DNA of 64,000 bases from Sulfurospirillum_A sp029027265 (GCA_029027265.1 CP093061.1:2356001-2420000); one strand, 5' to 3'; positions 8,808-16,891 are shown, counted from the first letter of the stretch. Numbers and translations are program-made. Notes: generated from the sequence alone by a model not told the origin.

Positions 8808-8836
8808 TTGACACACATTAATTAATGTGCTATAAT
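8808..8836 (+). promoter_or_regulatory. Transposase promoter with a palindromic operator filling its spacer
   Basis: TTGACA (8808-8813), a 17-bp spacer and TATAAT (8831-8836): a perfect sigma-70 consensus. The spacer begins with the perfect 16-bp palindrome CACATTAATTAATGTG (8814-8829), so a dimeric repressor bound there would block RNA polymerase. The HTH protein encoded divergently is the obvious candidate (inference). Confidence 0.8.
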
Positions 8837-8863
8837 AACTATATATAAACAAAGGACTTTCAA

Positions 8864-9901
8864 ATGGCACAACATTTCCTATTAAGTGCAAAATCAAGAA
8901 CAATCTCAGAACTAGAAGTTGCAAGAATGAGTGAAGATGAAGCAAGAGAAGTGTTTGAAAAGCTTAGATGGAGTGATACAGAGGGTAAGCCTGTGTGTAA
9001 CAACTGCGGATGTACAGAGAGTTATGTAATTAATACACATACACCATCAGGCAAGCCTGTAAGAAGATATAAATGTAAAGCGTGTCGTAAACAATATACT
9101 GTAACAAGTGGAACTATCTTTGCAAGTCATAAATTAGAACTTCGTGATTATCTTTTAGCTACTATTATTTTTGTAAATGCTGTTAAAGGTATTTCAGCTT
9201 CTCAGATGTCAAGAGCACTAGGATGTCAATATAAAACTGCTTTTGTGCTTATCCATAAACTCCGTGTTTCTCTAATGGATAATCAAGATACTGCAAAATT
9301 AGAGGAAACTGTTGAGATGGACGGCTGTTATGTTGGAAAAACAAGACCAGCGAATAGAAAAGTGGATAGAGTTGATTTACGACTTGCTTCAAATGCTAAT
9401 CCAAATAAAAGATGTATCATTGTAGCAAGACAAAGAGCAGAGGATGATATTAATTTTAGCGGTGCTGTTGCTACAAAAACTTTCATCACAAAAGGAGAAT
9501 ATGCAAACACTATCAATAAAATAGCAACTGCAAATATTATAAAAAATACAACTATTTATGTGGACGGTGCAAGTGCTTATGATGATTTAGAAGCATGGTT
9601 TGATATGAAAGTAGGCGACCACTCAAAATCTTATGTAGGAGAAAATGGCGAATGTTCAAATCAAGCAGAGAGTTATTTTTCAAGATTTAGAAGATTAGAG
9701 TATGGACAATGCCATCATATATCGCCTTTGTATCTTTCAAACTATGCAAACGAAATTTCTTATCGTGAGGATAACAGAAGATTGTCTAACAAAACTTTAA
9801 TGCTTGATATTGCAGAAAAATGTATGAATACACCAACTCATAGTGAGTGGACAGGTTATTGGCAAGGGAATAAAAGAGTTGCAGAGCGATTAGTCGCTTA
9901 A
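8864..9901 (+). CDS. IS1595-family transposase
   Basis: 345 residues. The N-terminal zinc finger has Cys45-x2-Cys48 and Cys71-x2-Cys74 in CNNCGC..YKCKACRKQYTVTSGTIF, the family hallmark. The DDE-type catalytic residues are visible as Asp153 in EMDGCYVGK, Asp234 in IYVDGASAYDDL and Glu269 in NQAESYFSRFRRLEYG. The C-terminal HHISPLYLSNYANEISYREDNRR is also typical. An AAAGGA precedes the ATG by 10 nt. Full length and intact, so the element is probably active. Its last codon overlaps the convergent neighbour by 4 nt. Confidence 0.92.
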   Translation: MAQHFLLSAKSRTISELEVARMSEDEAREVFEKLRWSDTEGKPVCNNCGCTESYVINTHTPSGKPVRRYKCKACRKQYTVTSGTIFASHKLELRDYLLATIIFVNAVKGISASQMSRALGCQYKTAFVLIHKLRVSLMDNQDTAKLEETVEMDGCYVGKTRPANRKVDRVDLRLASNANPNKRCIIVARQRAEDDINFSGAVATKTFITKGEYANTINKIATANIIKNTTIYVDGASAYDDLEAWFDMKVGDHSKSYVGENGECSNQAESYFSRFRRLEYGQCHHISPLYLSNYANEISYREDNRRLSNKTLMLDIAEKCMNTPTHSEWTGYWQGNKRVAERLVA

Positions 9902-10395
9902 TCTCTTATTTTCCAAAGAATTGCTAAACCAACTTTTCCAACCGCTTCAACTAAACTTTTCTTTTCAAGTTCTCTCAAAGCTAGAACTATTATTTTTTGG
10001 ATAGCTTTGTTTATAGGGGCATCATCACTATCTATATTTTTAGCACTTTGACATGATAAAGATACTTCGCTCGTTCGTAAAGGTTTTTTAGCAGTTCTAA
10101 GAGTGGTTAAAATCAACTTTCTAACCTCGCCCCTATCAAAGTAGCTATTTCGCTTTTTAATACCGCTACGAGAAGTTTTTTTATTTATTCTACTGATTGT
10201 TTCTTCGCAATCTTTATCAAAAAGACAAATGATAGATTTAAGTGCTACTAAATCAGATTTTATTTTTGAGATTTTTTTAGTATACTCTTTTTGAAGTTGC
10301 TTTAACTCTATCTGCTTATCAGCAAGAGCATAGAGAACATGAGATTTATTGTTTTTTTGAAGTCCTGTTGTGTTGTAGAGTGGATGCTTACTCAT
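9898..10395 (-). CDS. Coiled-coil plus winged-helix passenger protein of the IS1595-family element
   Basis: 165 residues. An N-terminal MSKHPLYNTTGLQ is followed by a charged helix with heptad pattern (QIELKQLQKEYTKKISKIKSDLVALKSII), a basic linker (KKTSRSGIKKRNSYFDRGEV) and a C-terminal domain (VRKLILTTLRTAKKPLRTSEVSLSC..ALRELEKKSLVEAVGK) that looks like a winged helix. Similar proteins (coiled coil, 'YF.RGE', then a helix-turn-helix) occur near transposases in other Proteobacteria as I recall; no assigned function. It overlaps the transposase 3' end by 4 nt. A TATAAT lies upstream near 10424. Confidence 0.6.
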   Translation of the reverse strand: MSKHPLYNTTGLQKNNKSHVLYALADKQIELKQLQKEYTKKISKIKSDLVALKSIICLFDKDCEETISRINKKTSRSGIKKRNSYFDRGEVRKLILTTLRTAKKPLRTSEVSLSCQSAKNIDSDDAPINKAIQKIIVLALRELEKKSLVEAVGKVGLAILWKIRD

Positions 10396-10461
10396 AATTA
10401 CCTACCTTGTAAAATAATATTGTAATTATATCTTTAAAGTGGCTATTTTAGGGATTTTCAA

Positions 10462-10486
10462 TGGGTTAGTTTGCTACATAAGAGCG
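10462..10486 (-). repeat. Right terminal inverted repeat of the IS1595-family element
   Basis: Exact reverse complement of 6142-6166 over 25 bases; followed at 10487-10494 by the second copy of the target duplication GAAAAAAC. Confidence 0.95.
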
Positions 10487-10494
10487 GAAAAAAC

Positions 10495-10581
10495 ACTGAA
10501 AAATATATGAATGAATTATCTCAATATCAAGAAAAAGTTAGCATTTTTTTTAAGCATGAAAGCATTTTTTATCCTACTTGA
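10495..10581 (+). pseudogene. IS630 transposase, 3' end
   Basis: The frame continues from 6141 as TEKYMNELSQYQEKVSIFF.. to a TGA at 10579-10581. This is the normal C-terminus of IS630 transposases (L/K-N-T-x-K-Y), separated from the rest by the inserted element. Confidence 0.85.
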
Positions 10582-10612
10582 TTTTTTAGGTATTTAGGTT
10601 GTGGAGTAATAA

Positions 10613-10664
10613 TCTAGTTTTATTTTAAGCTTAAAATATAGAAAAAAATGAAAAACTAGTTTTT
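10613..10664. other. Nested palindromes in the 3' region downstream of the interrupted small gene
   Basis: TATTTTAAGCTTAAAATA (10621-10638) and AAAAACTAGTTTTT (10651-10664) are perfect palindromes, and CTAGTTTT (10614-10621) can pair with AAAACTAG (10652-10659) to make one larger hairpin. They lie just outside the IS630 right end and before the convergent YgjV-like gene, so they may act as a terminator for either strand. Confidence 0.45.
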
Positions 10665-10671
10665 ATAACAA

Positions 10672-11364
10672 TCAATAACATTTATTAATTTTAAGAAATG
10701 GATGATTTGATTCATAACTGCACTCACATTTTTTATAATCATAACTTCCTCCAGAATCCAAGCATTGATCTACTTCTAAAAAAACTCTTATTTTCAACCC
10801 AAATATAGTCAATAAAATTAAAATTAAAAAAACCAATACCAATCTAACTGTTTTATGCATTAATACTTTTTTAGCCTTATAAAGATGAAAACGATAATAA
10901 CCAATTAGATTACTACATATAAATAGTATTTCCATAATAACTGCTGTAGGTGAACCTATAAGATAATTGTGAATTAACCAAAAACTAGTACCAATAATCA
11001 TTAGTTCTCTTAATCGTCTATCATCCTTATTAAAAGCCCCTATAGTCTGAAACACTGATCCCAAACAACTGATGATACTTGTAATCCCAGAGTACGTAAT
11101 AATAGTAGCGACAATAGAACTTAATGAAAAAAACCACACTAATTTTGCTGAAGTTGAGAATATACTTATCAAATAACGTGTTGTTGCTATTCCCATTAAA
11201 CTAGATGCTGTCCATTGTTCTAACAAAGCAAAATGTGTTGATATTAAAATACCGGCAAAAAACAAACATGTAACTATATGTTTTCTCTCTTTAAATTGAA
11301 AAGATAATAAATCAAATATAATAGCAATACCAACTAATATTTGTGAAATAAAAAATGCAGACAT
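10672..11364 (-). CDS. YgjV-family inner membrane protein
   Basis: 230 residues with about six hydrophobic helices. The central pattern S-C-L-G-S-V-F-Q-T-I-G-A-F..D-R-R-L-R-E-L-M-I-I-G-T-S-F-W-L-I-H-N-Y-L-I-G-S matches the YgjV family (R..M..G...W..HN...GS). The C-terminal 35 residues after the last helix contain three cysteines (CLDSGGSYDYKKCEC), an extension longer than E. coli YgjV (183 aa). Function of the family is unknown. It is wedged between the IS630 end and a pstC relic. Confidence 0.7.
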   Translation of the reverse strand: MSAFFISQILVGIAIIFDLLSFQFKERKHIVTCLFFAGILISTHFALLEQWTASSLMGIATTRYLISIFSTSAKLVWFFSLSSIVATIITYSGITSIISCLGSVFQTIGAFNKDDRRLRELMIIGTSFWLIHNYLIGSPTAVIMEILFICSNLIGYYRFHLYKAKKVLMHKTVRLVLVFLILILLTIFGLKIRVFLEVDQCLDSGGSYDYKKCECSYESNHPFLKINKCY

Positions 11365-11377
11365 TCATCCTCCATTA

Positions 11378-11882
11378 TTGGCTTATCATTATATCAAATT
11401 TAATAAACAATTAGGATTTGATAGAAAATTAAGAGAGAATATTGTTAAAAGCATGTTGATGACTGCATCGTTTATAACTATACTCACTACTTTTGGTATA
11501 CTTTTTTCAATACTATTTGAAGCTATTAAGTTTTTCAAAATGCAAAGTTTGTTCTACTTTATCTTTGGAGTTAATTGGTTTCCTGAAGCAAATAAGTTTG
11601 AAGCGCTTCCTCTTTTTACAGGTACTTTTTACATAACGGCTATTGCAATGTTAATTGCACTTCCTATTGGGCTACTTTCTGCTATATATATGAGCGAATA
11701 TGCCACAAAAAGAGTTAGAAAAACACTAAAACTTATGCTTGAAATCCTAGCAGGAATCCCAACAGTAGTTTATGGATTTTTTGCAGCAATCACGATAGCA
11801 ACTGCAATAGTTGAATTTTTTTAGATGTTTGGTTTTCATGTCTCTTTTCAAAACATACTCGCTCCTGGCATGATAAAATCAG
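11378..11882 (+). pseudogene. pstC relic (fragment 2), N-terminal half
   Basis: From about residue 10 the frame reads a PstC permease: ..LRENIVKSMLMTASFITILTTFGILFSILFEAIKFF.., then FTGTFYITAIAMLIALPIGLLSAIYMSEYA and LEILAGIPTVVYGFFAA, the EAA-type loop. The frame hits TAG at 11822-11824 but the same frame continues MFGFHVSFQNILAPGM, still PstC-like, before similarity stops near 11883. It is fused directly to a pstS fragment. Upstream of 11400 the reading is foreign. No start or ribosome site is apparent. Confidence 0.75.
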
Positions 11883-11892
11883 AAACTATTAT

Positions 11893-12033
11893 AACGGTGT
11901 AATTGATATAACAGGAACAATGATAGGGTATAACGGTATTGCTTTTGCACAAATAAATTCAAACAAAGATGTAAAATTTACAAAAACACAAATACTTCTA
12001 ACAGTTACTGCAGAAGTTCCAGTAGATGACAAA
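11893..12033 (+). pseudogene. pstS relic (internal fragment)
   Basis: About 140 bases nearly identical to 3412-3550 of the pstS gene; they encode NGVIDITGTMIGYNGIAFAQ.. but with several substitutions. It abuts the pstC relic, an order (C then S) and junction that do not occur in an intact pst operon, so it arose by rearrangement. Confidence 0.75.
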
Positions 12034-12110
12034 GAAAAATGGTTATATTCGCTGATAACCACTCTTCTTTATTTTAAACTCTTATAAAAGAATAATATTA
12101 TTTTTACTAA

Positions 12111-13224
12111 CTGACCTTACGCACAAGGAATCAAAGTTGCTTTAAAAGTTGCATGAAAATAAATCACATAGAACTCTATACAGATTATTTAATAAGCGGT
12201 AGTGGTTACGCTACAGCAACAGGGTTGTCATCAATGACAAATGGTTCAGTAAGTCATGATTAGATAACACGGTTCTTATCAAAAAATGAATTTACTTCAA
12301 AAGATTTATGGAGACAAGTTAAAAGAACAGTAAGAGAGATACAGAGTGAAGAAGCATGTCTTATCTTTGATGATACAATTCAAGAGAAAAAGTGGACAGA
12401 TGAGAGTGATATCATGTGCTGGCACTTTGATCATACAGTAGGTAAATCTGTTCGAGGTATCAATATGCTCAATGCTTTGTACTACAGTAATGAAGTATCA
12501 ATTCCAGTAGCTTTTGAAACCGTAGAAAAACCTATCCAGTTTAGTGACATTAAAACAAGAGAAGTAAAACGTTCATCAGAAGTTACAAAAAATCAATTGA
12601 TGAGAGATATGATTCAAGTGGCTATTAACAATCAACTAAAATTTCACTATGTCCTTGGTTTGGAGCAAAAGAAAACTTTGAATTTATAGCCAAACAAAAA
12701 AAAGAGTTTATTACTGCACTCAAAAGTAATCGTCTCTTTTCAAAAAGTTTAGAGAATAAATATGCAGGTAAGTTCACAAGGGTAGATGAACTGGAATTAT
12801 CAGATAAGCAATCAGTACGAGGCTATCTAAAGGGCTATGATAAAGAAGTCATTATAGTGCGCCGAGTCTTTACAAACAAAGATGGAAGTATAGGTATTTT
12901 AAATTTGATATGTAGTGATATCACACTTGATGGCGACACTATCTCAACAATCTATGAAAAATGATGGCTGGGTACCCCTTGAGGGTGAAAGTTGAAGAGT
13001 TTCATAAATCACTTAAACATAATATTGATTTAGCAAAATCACTAACAAAGACCATTCGAACACAAAGTAATCATATCTTTTTATCAGTGCTGTCTTTTTT
13101 TAAGCTTGAATGTTTGAAAATTAAACATAAAATGAACCACTTTGCCATTAGAACAAAACTGTTAATCAGAGCTAATCAGGTGGCTTATTCAGAATTACAA
13201 CTTTTGAAGGGTGCGTAAGGTCAG
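12111..13224 (+). mobile_element. Defective IS (IS4/IS701 superfamily, ISAba11-like), copy 1
   Basis: Fourteen-bp inverted repeats CTGACCTTACGCAC open at 12111 and close at 13224 (1,114 bp). A near-identical copy lies in inverted orientation at 57738-58852. No target duplication is visible here (ttactaa versus taactga), unlike copy 2. Family assignment is from the transposase and is tentative. Confidence 0.8.
12153..13218 (+). pseudogene. Transposase of defective IS, copy 1
   Basis: Reads MKINHIELYTDYLISGSG.. with an in-frame TAG at 12261. It continues ..CLIFDDTIQEKKW (first catalytic Asp region), ..WHFDHTVGKSVRGINMLN and ..SEVTKNQLMRDMIQ, then loses the frame at about 12655, where the expected L-D-S-W-F is replaced by a short deletion that removes the second catalytic Asp. 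Further on a TGA at 12962 and about 20 extra bases containing GGTACC interrupt K-W-K-V-E-E-F-H-K-S-L. Multiple lesions make it non-functional; the same lesions occur in copy 2. Confidence 0.8.
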
Positions 13225-13273
13225 TAACTGATATATACTGTACAATACATATACAAAATAGGAGTTCCTCTAA

Positions 13274-14174
13274 TAGACTTCTTTCAAAAGTCACTTAATA
13301 TCTTTCAATTTCAACTCAAAATTATAAATACCAGCAATTAAGTTAAACCGTAAGCCAAATCTTTTTCTTCTATTACGATAGGTTTCTGAGATGATACGAA
13401 ATCGTTTTAGTACACCTATAACATGTTCTACAAATATACGTTTTGATGCAAATATTTTATTATCTTTTTTATCTTCATGACTTAATGGTTTTAACTTACT
13501 TTTTTTCTTTGGAATAAGGGTATTATTGTGTATCTTTTTTATTCCCAAATATCCGGTATCAACATTAACTTGTATATTTGGATTTAGTGGTAATTTACTT
13601 TTTTTATACAACTTAAAATCATGTAGTTTCCCTTCTGAACACGTAGTTGCTAAAATGGTTAACTCTTTTGCATCAACAACTAGTTGTGTTTTTAGTGTAT
13701 GTCGTTTCTTTTTCCCTGAATAGTATCTCTGTTGCTTTTTTTTGGACGTTGAATAGGTGATTCAGTTGCATCAACCAAGATAACTTCAATCTCCATATCA
13801 TTCATCAATCTATTCTTTGTTGGAAGTGAAAAAACTTTTGAGTTTATCAATATATCTTCTGCTCTTTTTATCATTTTATAACAGCTTGATTCACTGATAC
13901 TGTAATCTACACTTATATGATAATATGTACGATATTCTCTTAAATATTCAAGCATCATTAAAATCTGATCTGCATAGATTAATTTTAGGGGACGACCTGA
14001 TATCTTCTTCCTTTTCTCTTCGAAATCTTTTAAAAGTTTAACCATCAATTCAAAGGTCTCTTTTTTTACACCTGTCAATCGTTTAAATTGCTCTGGTTTC
14101 TTATTCTCTATTTTTTTATATTTACTCATATTCTTTACTAAGCAATTTTCATTCTTACTTTTGAAAGATGTCTA
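13274..14174 (-). mobile_element. IS5-family element (ISL2-like group), element 1
   Basis: Approximate inverted repeats TAGACTTCTTTCAAAAGT (left, 13274) and, on the other strand, TAGACATCTTTCAAAAGT (right, ending 14174) bound about 901 bp. The transposase fills it on the minus strand in two overlapping frames. Borders are estimated from the repeats to within a few bases. Confidence 0.75.
13291..14129 (-). CDS. IS5-family transposase, two frames joined by a -1 frameshift
   Basis: Frame A (14129 to 13692) holds the HTH-like N-terminus (..QILMMLEYLREYRTYYHISVDYSISES..) and the first catalytic Asp in VDATESPIQRPKK. Frame B (..YYSGKKKRHTLKTQLVVDAKE.. to 13291) holds DTGYLGI (second Asp) and FVEHVIGVLKRF (Glu). 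They join by a -1 slip on an A8 run (complement of 13736-13743) just after R-P-K-K, where A-AAA-AAA fits a slippery heptamer. The joined protein is complete, so programmed frameshifting is a better reading than decay. Confidence 0.7.
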
Positions 14175-14529
14175 ATGAAAAAAGTTACTAATATTATTCT
14201 CAAATATTGCTTTTCCAGAAAGTAAATACGAAAACAATCAATTTTCAATAAATGCCTTAATTGGAACTAAAAACGTAGTAACTAGTCAGCCGTTAGGTAT
14301 GTTTTTACCAGCTTCAAATGGTTTCGCACCAAATATAAATATACAAGTTCAACAATACGATGATAGCTTAAAATCATATCTAGAATTATCTATTATCGAA
14401 TTTAAACAAATGAAATTAAAAGTTATTCAAAATAAACTAATAAATAATAATATGTTGGAATATTCTGCTGAAATGAAAGGAAGAAATCTACACTGGTATG
14501 CAATGGAATATTTATTCCGAAATATTAAA
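14175..14529 (+). pseudogene. DcrB/DUF1795-like secreted protein, disrupted by IS5 elements
   Basis: After ATG 14175 and an A-run that is one base out of frame, the sequence reads KKLLILFSNIAFPESKYENN.. and ..GMFLPASNGFAPNINIQVQQYDDSL.., then ..EYSAEMKGRNLHWYAMEYLFRN. F-L-P-x-S-N-G-F-A-P-N-x-N-(V/I)-Q and E-Y-S-G-x-x-x-G-R-x-L-H-(W/F)-Y are what I recall from DUF1795/DcrB-like proteins. IS5 element 2 enters at about 14530; a plausible C-terminus (VISCVQSFKLK and stop) follows it at about 15475-15510. IS5 element 1 directly abuts the start. Confidence 0.5.
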
Positions 14530-15470
14530 CCTCTCCTAAAACACTAAACATCAACCCCCTTAAAGAGTACTATTTATAGGCTTTGCATCAAGATTAACTA
14601 TAGCACAGATAAGATTCATCCTTAAACCGAACATTTTTCGCCTATTTCTATATGGGTATTTAGTGATTTTAAACACTTTGATTTTTGCATTATTTGCTCA
14701 ACAATAATTCGTGTAGATGATAATTTACGATTCTCTTTTTTATTTTCTTTTGTAAGTGGATTTAGTTTTGTTCTCTTGTTTGGTATGTGAGAGTTTAGAC
14801 ATATTTTATCAATACCCATGTAACCTAAATCAGCAAGAACCTTACTCAATATTATCTTTCTTGTAGCCTTGCTTTGTTTAAAGAGTTTAAAGTCATATAT
14901 TCTACCTTTATCAACAGTCACTGCAAGTATTTTACCTGTTGATGTTGTAATTATTTGTGTTTTTTGAGTATGCTTCTTCTTTTTACCTGAGTAGTATAGT
15001 TTTTGCTTTTTTTTGGTCTTTCACACTGGCTCTCAGTTACATCTACAACGACTACTTCAATCTCATTAGCATCATCTACTGGTATTGAATGTTTTAGAGT
15101 TTGTAGATGGAATTGTGGCTCTTTTATTAGGATTTTTTCAATCTTACTAACGATGTAATGAGCTGTAGATTCACTTACTTCATAATCCACACCAAGATGT
15201 TTAAATGTTCTATATTCCCTATAGTATTCAAGCATCATTAGTGTCTCATCATTTGCAGATAGAGATTTAGTTGTTCCACCTTTGGTTTTATTTTGGTGAT
15301 AATGTTTTCTAAGTATTTTTACCATCTCTTTAAAGGTGTCTCTTTTTACGCCTACTACTCTTCTAAAGTCTTCATCTCTTAGTTTATTTACTTTACGATA
15401 TTTTATTGTTTTTGCCATACATTACTTAAGCAAATTTTAATCCTTATATTATTGGGGGTTTTAGGAGAGG
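14530..15470 (-). mobile_element. IS5-family element, element 2 (inactive)
   Basis: Inverted repeats CCTCTCCTAAAAC (14530-14542) and GTTTTAGGAGAGG (15458-15470) bound 941 bp. It is related to, but clearly different in sequence and ends from, element 1, so the two arrived separately. Confidence 0.8.
14560..15418 (-). pseudogene. IS5-family transposase, element 2
   Basis: Frame A (15418 to 14951) runs MAKTIKYRKVNKLRDEDFRR.. to VVVVDVTESQCERPKK. As in element 1, a -1 slip on an A8 run (complement of 15007-15014) leads to ..YYSGKKKKHTQKTQII.. and DLGYMGID, then VEQIMQ. A second one-base loss near 14683 breaks the rest (..KVFKITKYPYRNRRKMFGLRMNLI..), which ends at 14560. The second lesion is not at a slip site and makes this copy inactive. 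Confidence 0.75.
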
Positions 15471-15598
15471 TCTAGTGATTTCTTGTGTACAAAGTTTTAA
15501 ACTTAAATGAGATATTAAAATATAATATACCAAAGATGTTTTCCTTTAATAACTTCCTTAATGATAAATTAAATAAATACTAATTAGAAGGAGAAAAT

Positions 15599-15754
15599 TT
15601 GCTTTCTACATTATTATGGACAAAAGCTCTATTATTTATACTCATAGGGAAAAATAATTTTATCCATTCTTTTTTATTATGGATATTTTTAACGTCTTTT
15701 TCAAGATCATTTAAAATGCTTGGATGGATAATTTCATATACAGAAGAGACTTAA
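15599..15754 (+). CDS. Small hydrophobic protein, unknown
   Basis: A 51-codon frame beginning TTG at 15599 behind a strong AGAAGGAG. It reads MLSTLLWTKALLFILIGKNN.. and ..HSFLLWIFLTSF, two hydrophobic stretches, ending ..ISYTEET. It sits between IS5 element 2 and the TauE/SafE-like gene. The ribosome site is the main support; I know no family. Confidence 0.4.
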   Translation: MLSTLLWTKALLFILIGKNNFIHSFLLWIFLTSFSRSFKMLGWIISYTEET

Positions 15755-15792
15755 TACAAAATATTTCAGGCTAATTTATAGTATAATTTCTA

Positions 15793-16482
15793 ATGGAAAC
15801 AGTAAACATAATACCAATCATAACAATAGCTTTTTTAGGCTCTTTTGGGCACTGTGTAGGAATGTGTGGTGGCATAGTTATTGCATATAGTAGTTCAAAG
15901 ATAGATGATAGTTTTGATAGGCAAAAAAAAGCCATATCTCATCTTCTATACTCATTTGGTAGAGTAACTACCTATGTTTTTATGGGAATTTTATTTGGGT
16001 ATTTTGGTTCACTCTTCTCTTTTGATGGTCAAGCAAATACTGTTTTTAGGATGATTACTGGTGTGGTTATGGTTCTTGCTGGACTCTCTTTAATAGGGCA
16101 AATAAAATTTCTAACGCTCATAGAGCACAATCTTTCAAGCTCACTTTGGTATAAAAAAATATTCCAAACACTTATCAAATCAAAATCATACAGAAGCTTT
16201 TATTCATTAGGTCTTTTAAACGGTCTACTACCTTGCGGTTTTGTCTACTTTTTTGCAATCACTGCTGCAAATACTGCAAGCCCTGTTTTTGGTGGTTTGG
16301 TTATGCTTATCTTTGGACTTAGTACTGTACCTGCCCTCTTTTCACTTGGATATTTTGTAAGCCTCTTTAACAAAACAAGTTTAAGAAATATATTTATAAA
16401 ATTAGCCGCTATTGCTGTTGTAGTCTATGGAGTTGTGGAGCTGTACAAAGGATATATGCTCTATATGAACAATGCAGTTTGA
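15793..16482 (+). CDS. Sulfite exporter TauE/SafE-like (DsbD_2) membrane protein
   Basis: 229 residues with about six helices. The N-terminal G-S-F-G-H-C-V-G-M-C-G-G-I and the second repeat G-L-L-N-G-L-L-P-C-G-F-V-Y match the DsbD_2/UreH-like family (PF13386), which in Campylobacterota is often found near cytochrome oxidase maturation genes. The paired Cys in both repeats suggest metal or thiol chemistry in the membrane. It overlaps the next gene by 11 nt. Confidence 0.75.
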   Translation: METVNIIPIITIAFLGSFGHCVGMCGGIVIAYSSSKIDDSFDRQKKAISHLLYSFGRVTTYVFMGILFGYFGSLFSFDGQANTVFRMITGVVMVLAGLSLIGQIKFLTLIEHNLSSSLWYKKIFQTLIKSKSYRSFYSLGLLNGLLPCGFVYFFAITAANTASPVFGGLVMLIFGLSTVPALFSLGYFVSLFNKTSLRNIFIKLAAIAVVVYGVVELYKGYMLYMNNAV

Positions 16483-16891
16483 CAAAGATATGAACTCAGA
16501 GGTAGCTGAGCTTTTCTTAGATGTAAGAGAATTTATCATAAAAGAGATAAAAAAAAGTGATACCGAAATCATAGAAAAACAGACTAAACATCTCACCTCT
16601 TTTTATACCAAAGAGTTTGACAACGGTTTTTGTTATGTCAAAACTAAAGAGAACTATGTTCATATAGGTTGGTTTAAAGGATCTATGATAGAAGATACTC
16701 ACAACTTACTTGAAGGTAACGGTAAAATCATAAGAGGTCAAAAGATAAAACAGCTTGATAAAACTCAAAAAAATGCTATTAAATACTATATTAAACAGAT
16801 ACAAATAATACTCATGGAACATCAAGAGAACAAAAGATTAAAAAAATTCTTTTGTTGTAGTATAATTCAAAATAAAAACAAAGGTATTTAG
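16472..16891 (+). CDS. DUF1801-domain protein
   Basis: 139 residues. The stretch GFCYVKTKENYVHIGWFKGSMIEDTHNLL-EGNG.IIRGQKI is typical of the DUF1801/YdhG-like fold (F-x-Y..x-x-x-x-V-x-I-G-F..L.D..xLL-GxGK..R-x-I). An alternative ATG lies at 16490. The C-terminus carries a Cys-Cys pair. The gene overlaps the TauE-like gene at its start and touches the GTG of the methyltransferase at its end, so the three form an operon. Function unknown. Confidence 0.65.
   Translation: MQFDKDMNSEVAELFLDVREFIIKEIKKSDTEIIEKQTKHLTSFYTKEFDNGFCYVKTKENYVHIGWFKGSMIEDTHNLLEGNGKIIRGQKIKQLDKTQKNAIKYYIKQIQIILMEHQENKRLKKFFCCSIIQNKNKGI

Larger units (their letters stand above)
6142..10486. mobile_element. IS1595-family 'transporter IS' carrying a restriction-modification operon
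   Basis: The 4,345-bp element is bounded by 25-bp perfect inverted repeats beginning CGCTCTTATGTAGCAAACTA, and flanked by the exact 8-bp duplication GAAAAAAC. Eight-base duplications are established for the IS1595 family, and its transposase lies inside (8864-9901). Passengers are, from the left, an 80-residue unknown, a PD-(D/E)XK nuclease, an adenine methyltransferase and an HTH protein (one minus-strand operon), plus a coiled-coil/winged-helix protein at the right end. IS1595-family elements with passengers have been called tIS. Every frame inside is intact, in contrast to the decayed host IS630, so the insertion is probably recent. Confidence 0.92.
5131..10609 (+). mobile_element. IS630-family element, interrupted by an IS1595-family element
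   Basis: The left end TTACTCCAC at 5131 is matched by GTGGAGTAA ending at 10609, and both ends are flanked by TA (5129-5130 and 10610-10611), the target duplication expected for the IS630/Tc1-mariner superfamily. Without the 4,345-bp insert and its 8-bp duplication the element would be about 1.13 kb, normal for IS630. The transposase is degenerate, so this element is dead on its own. Confidence 0.75.
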
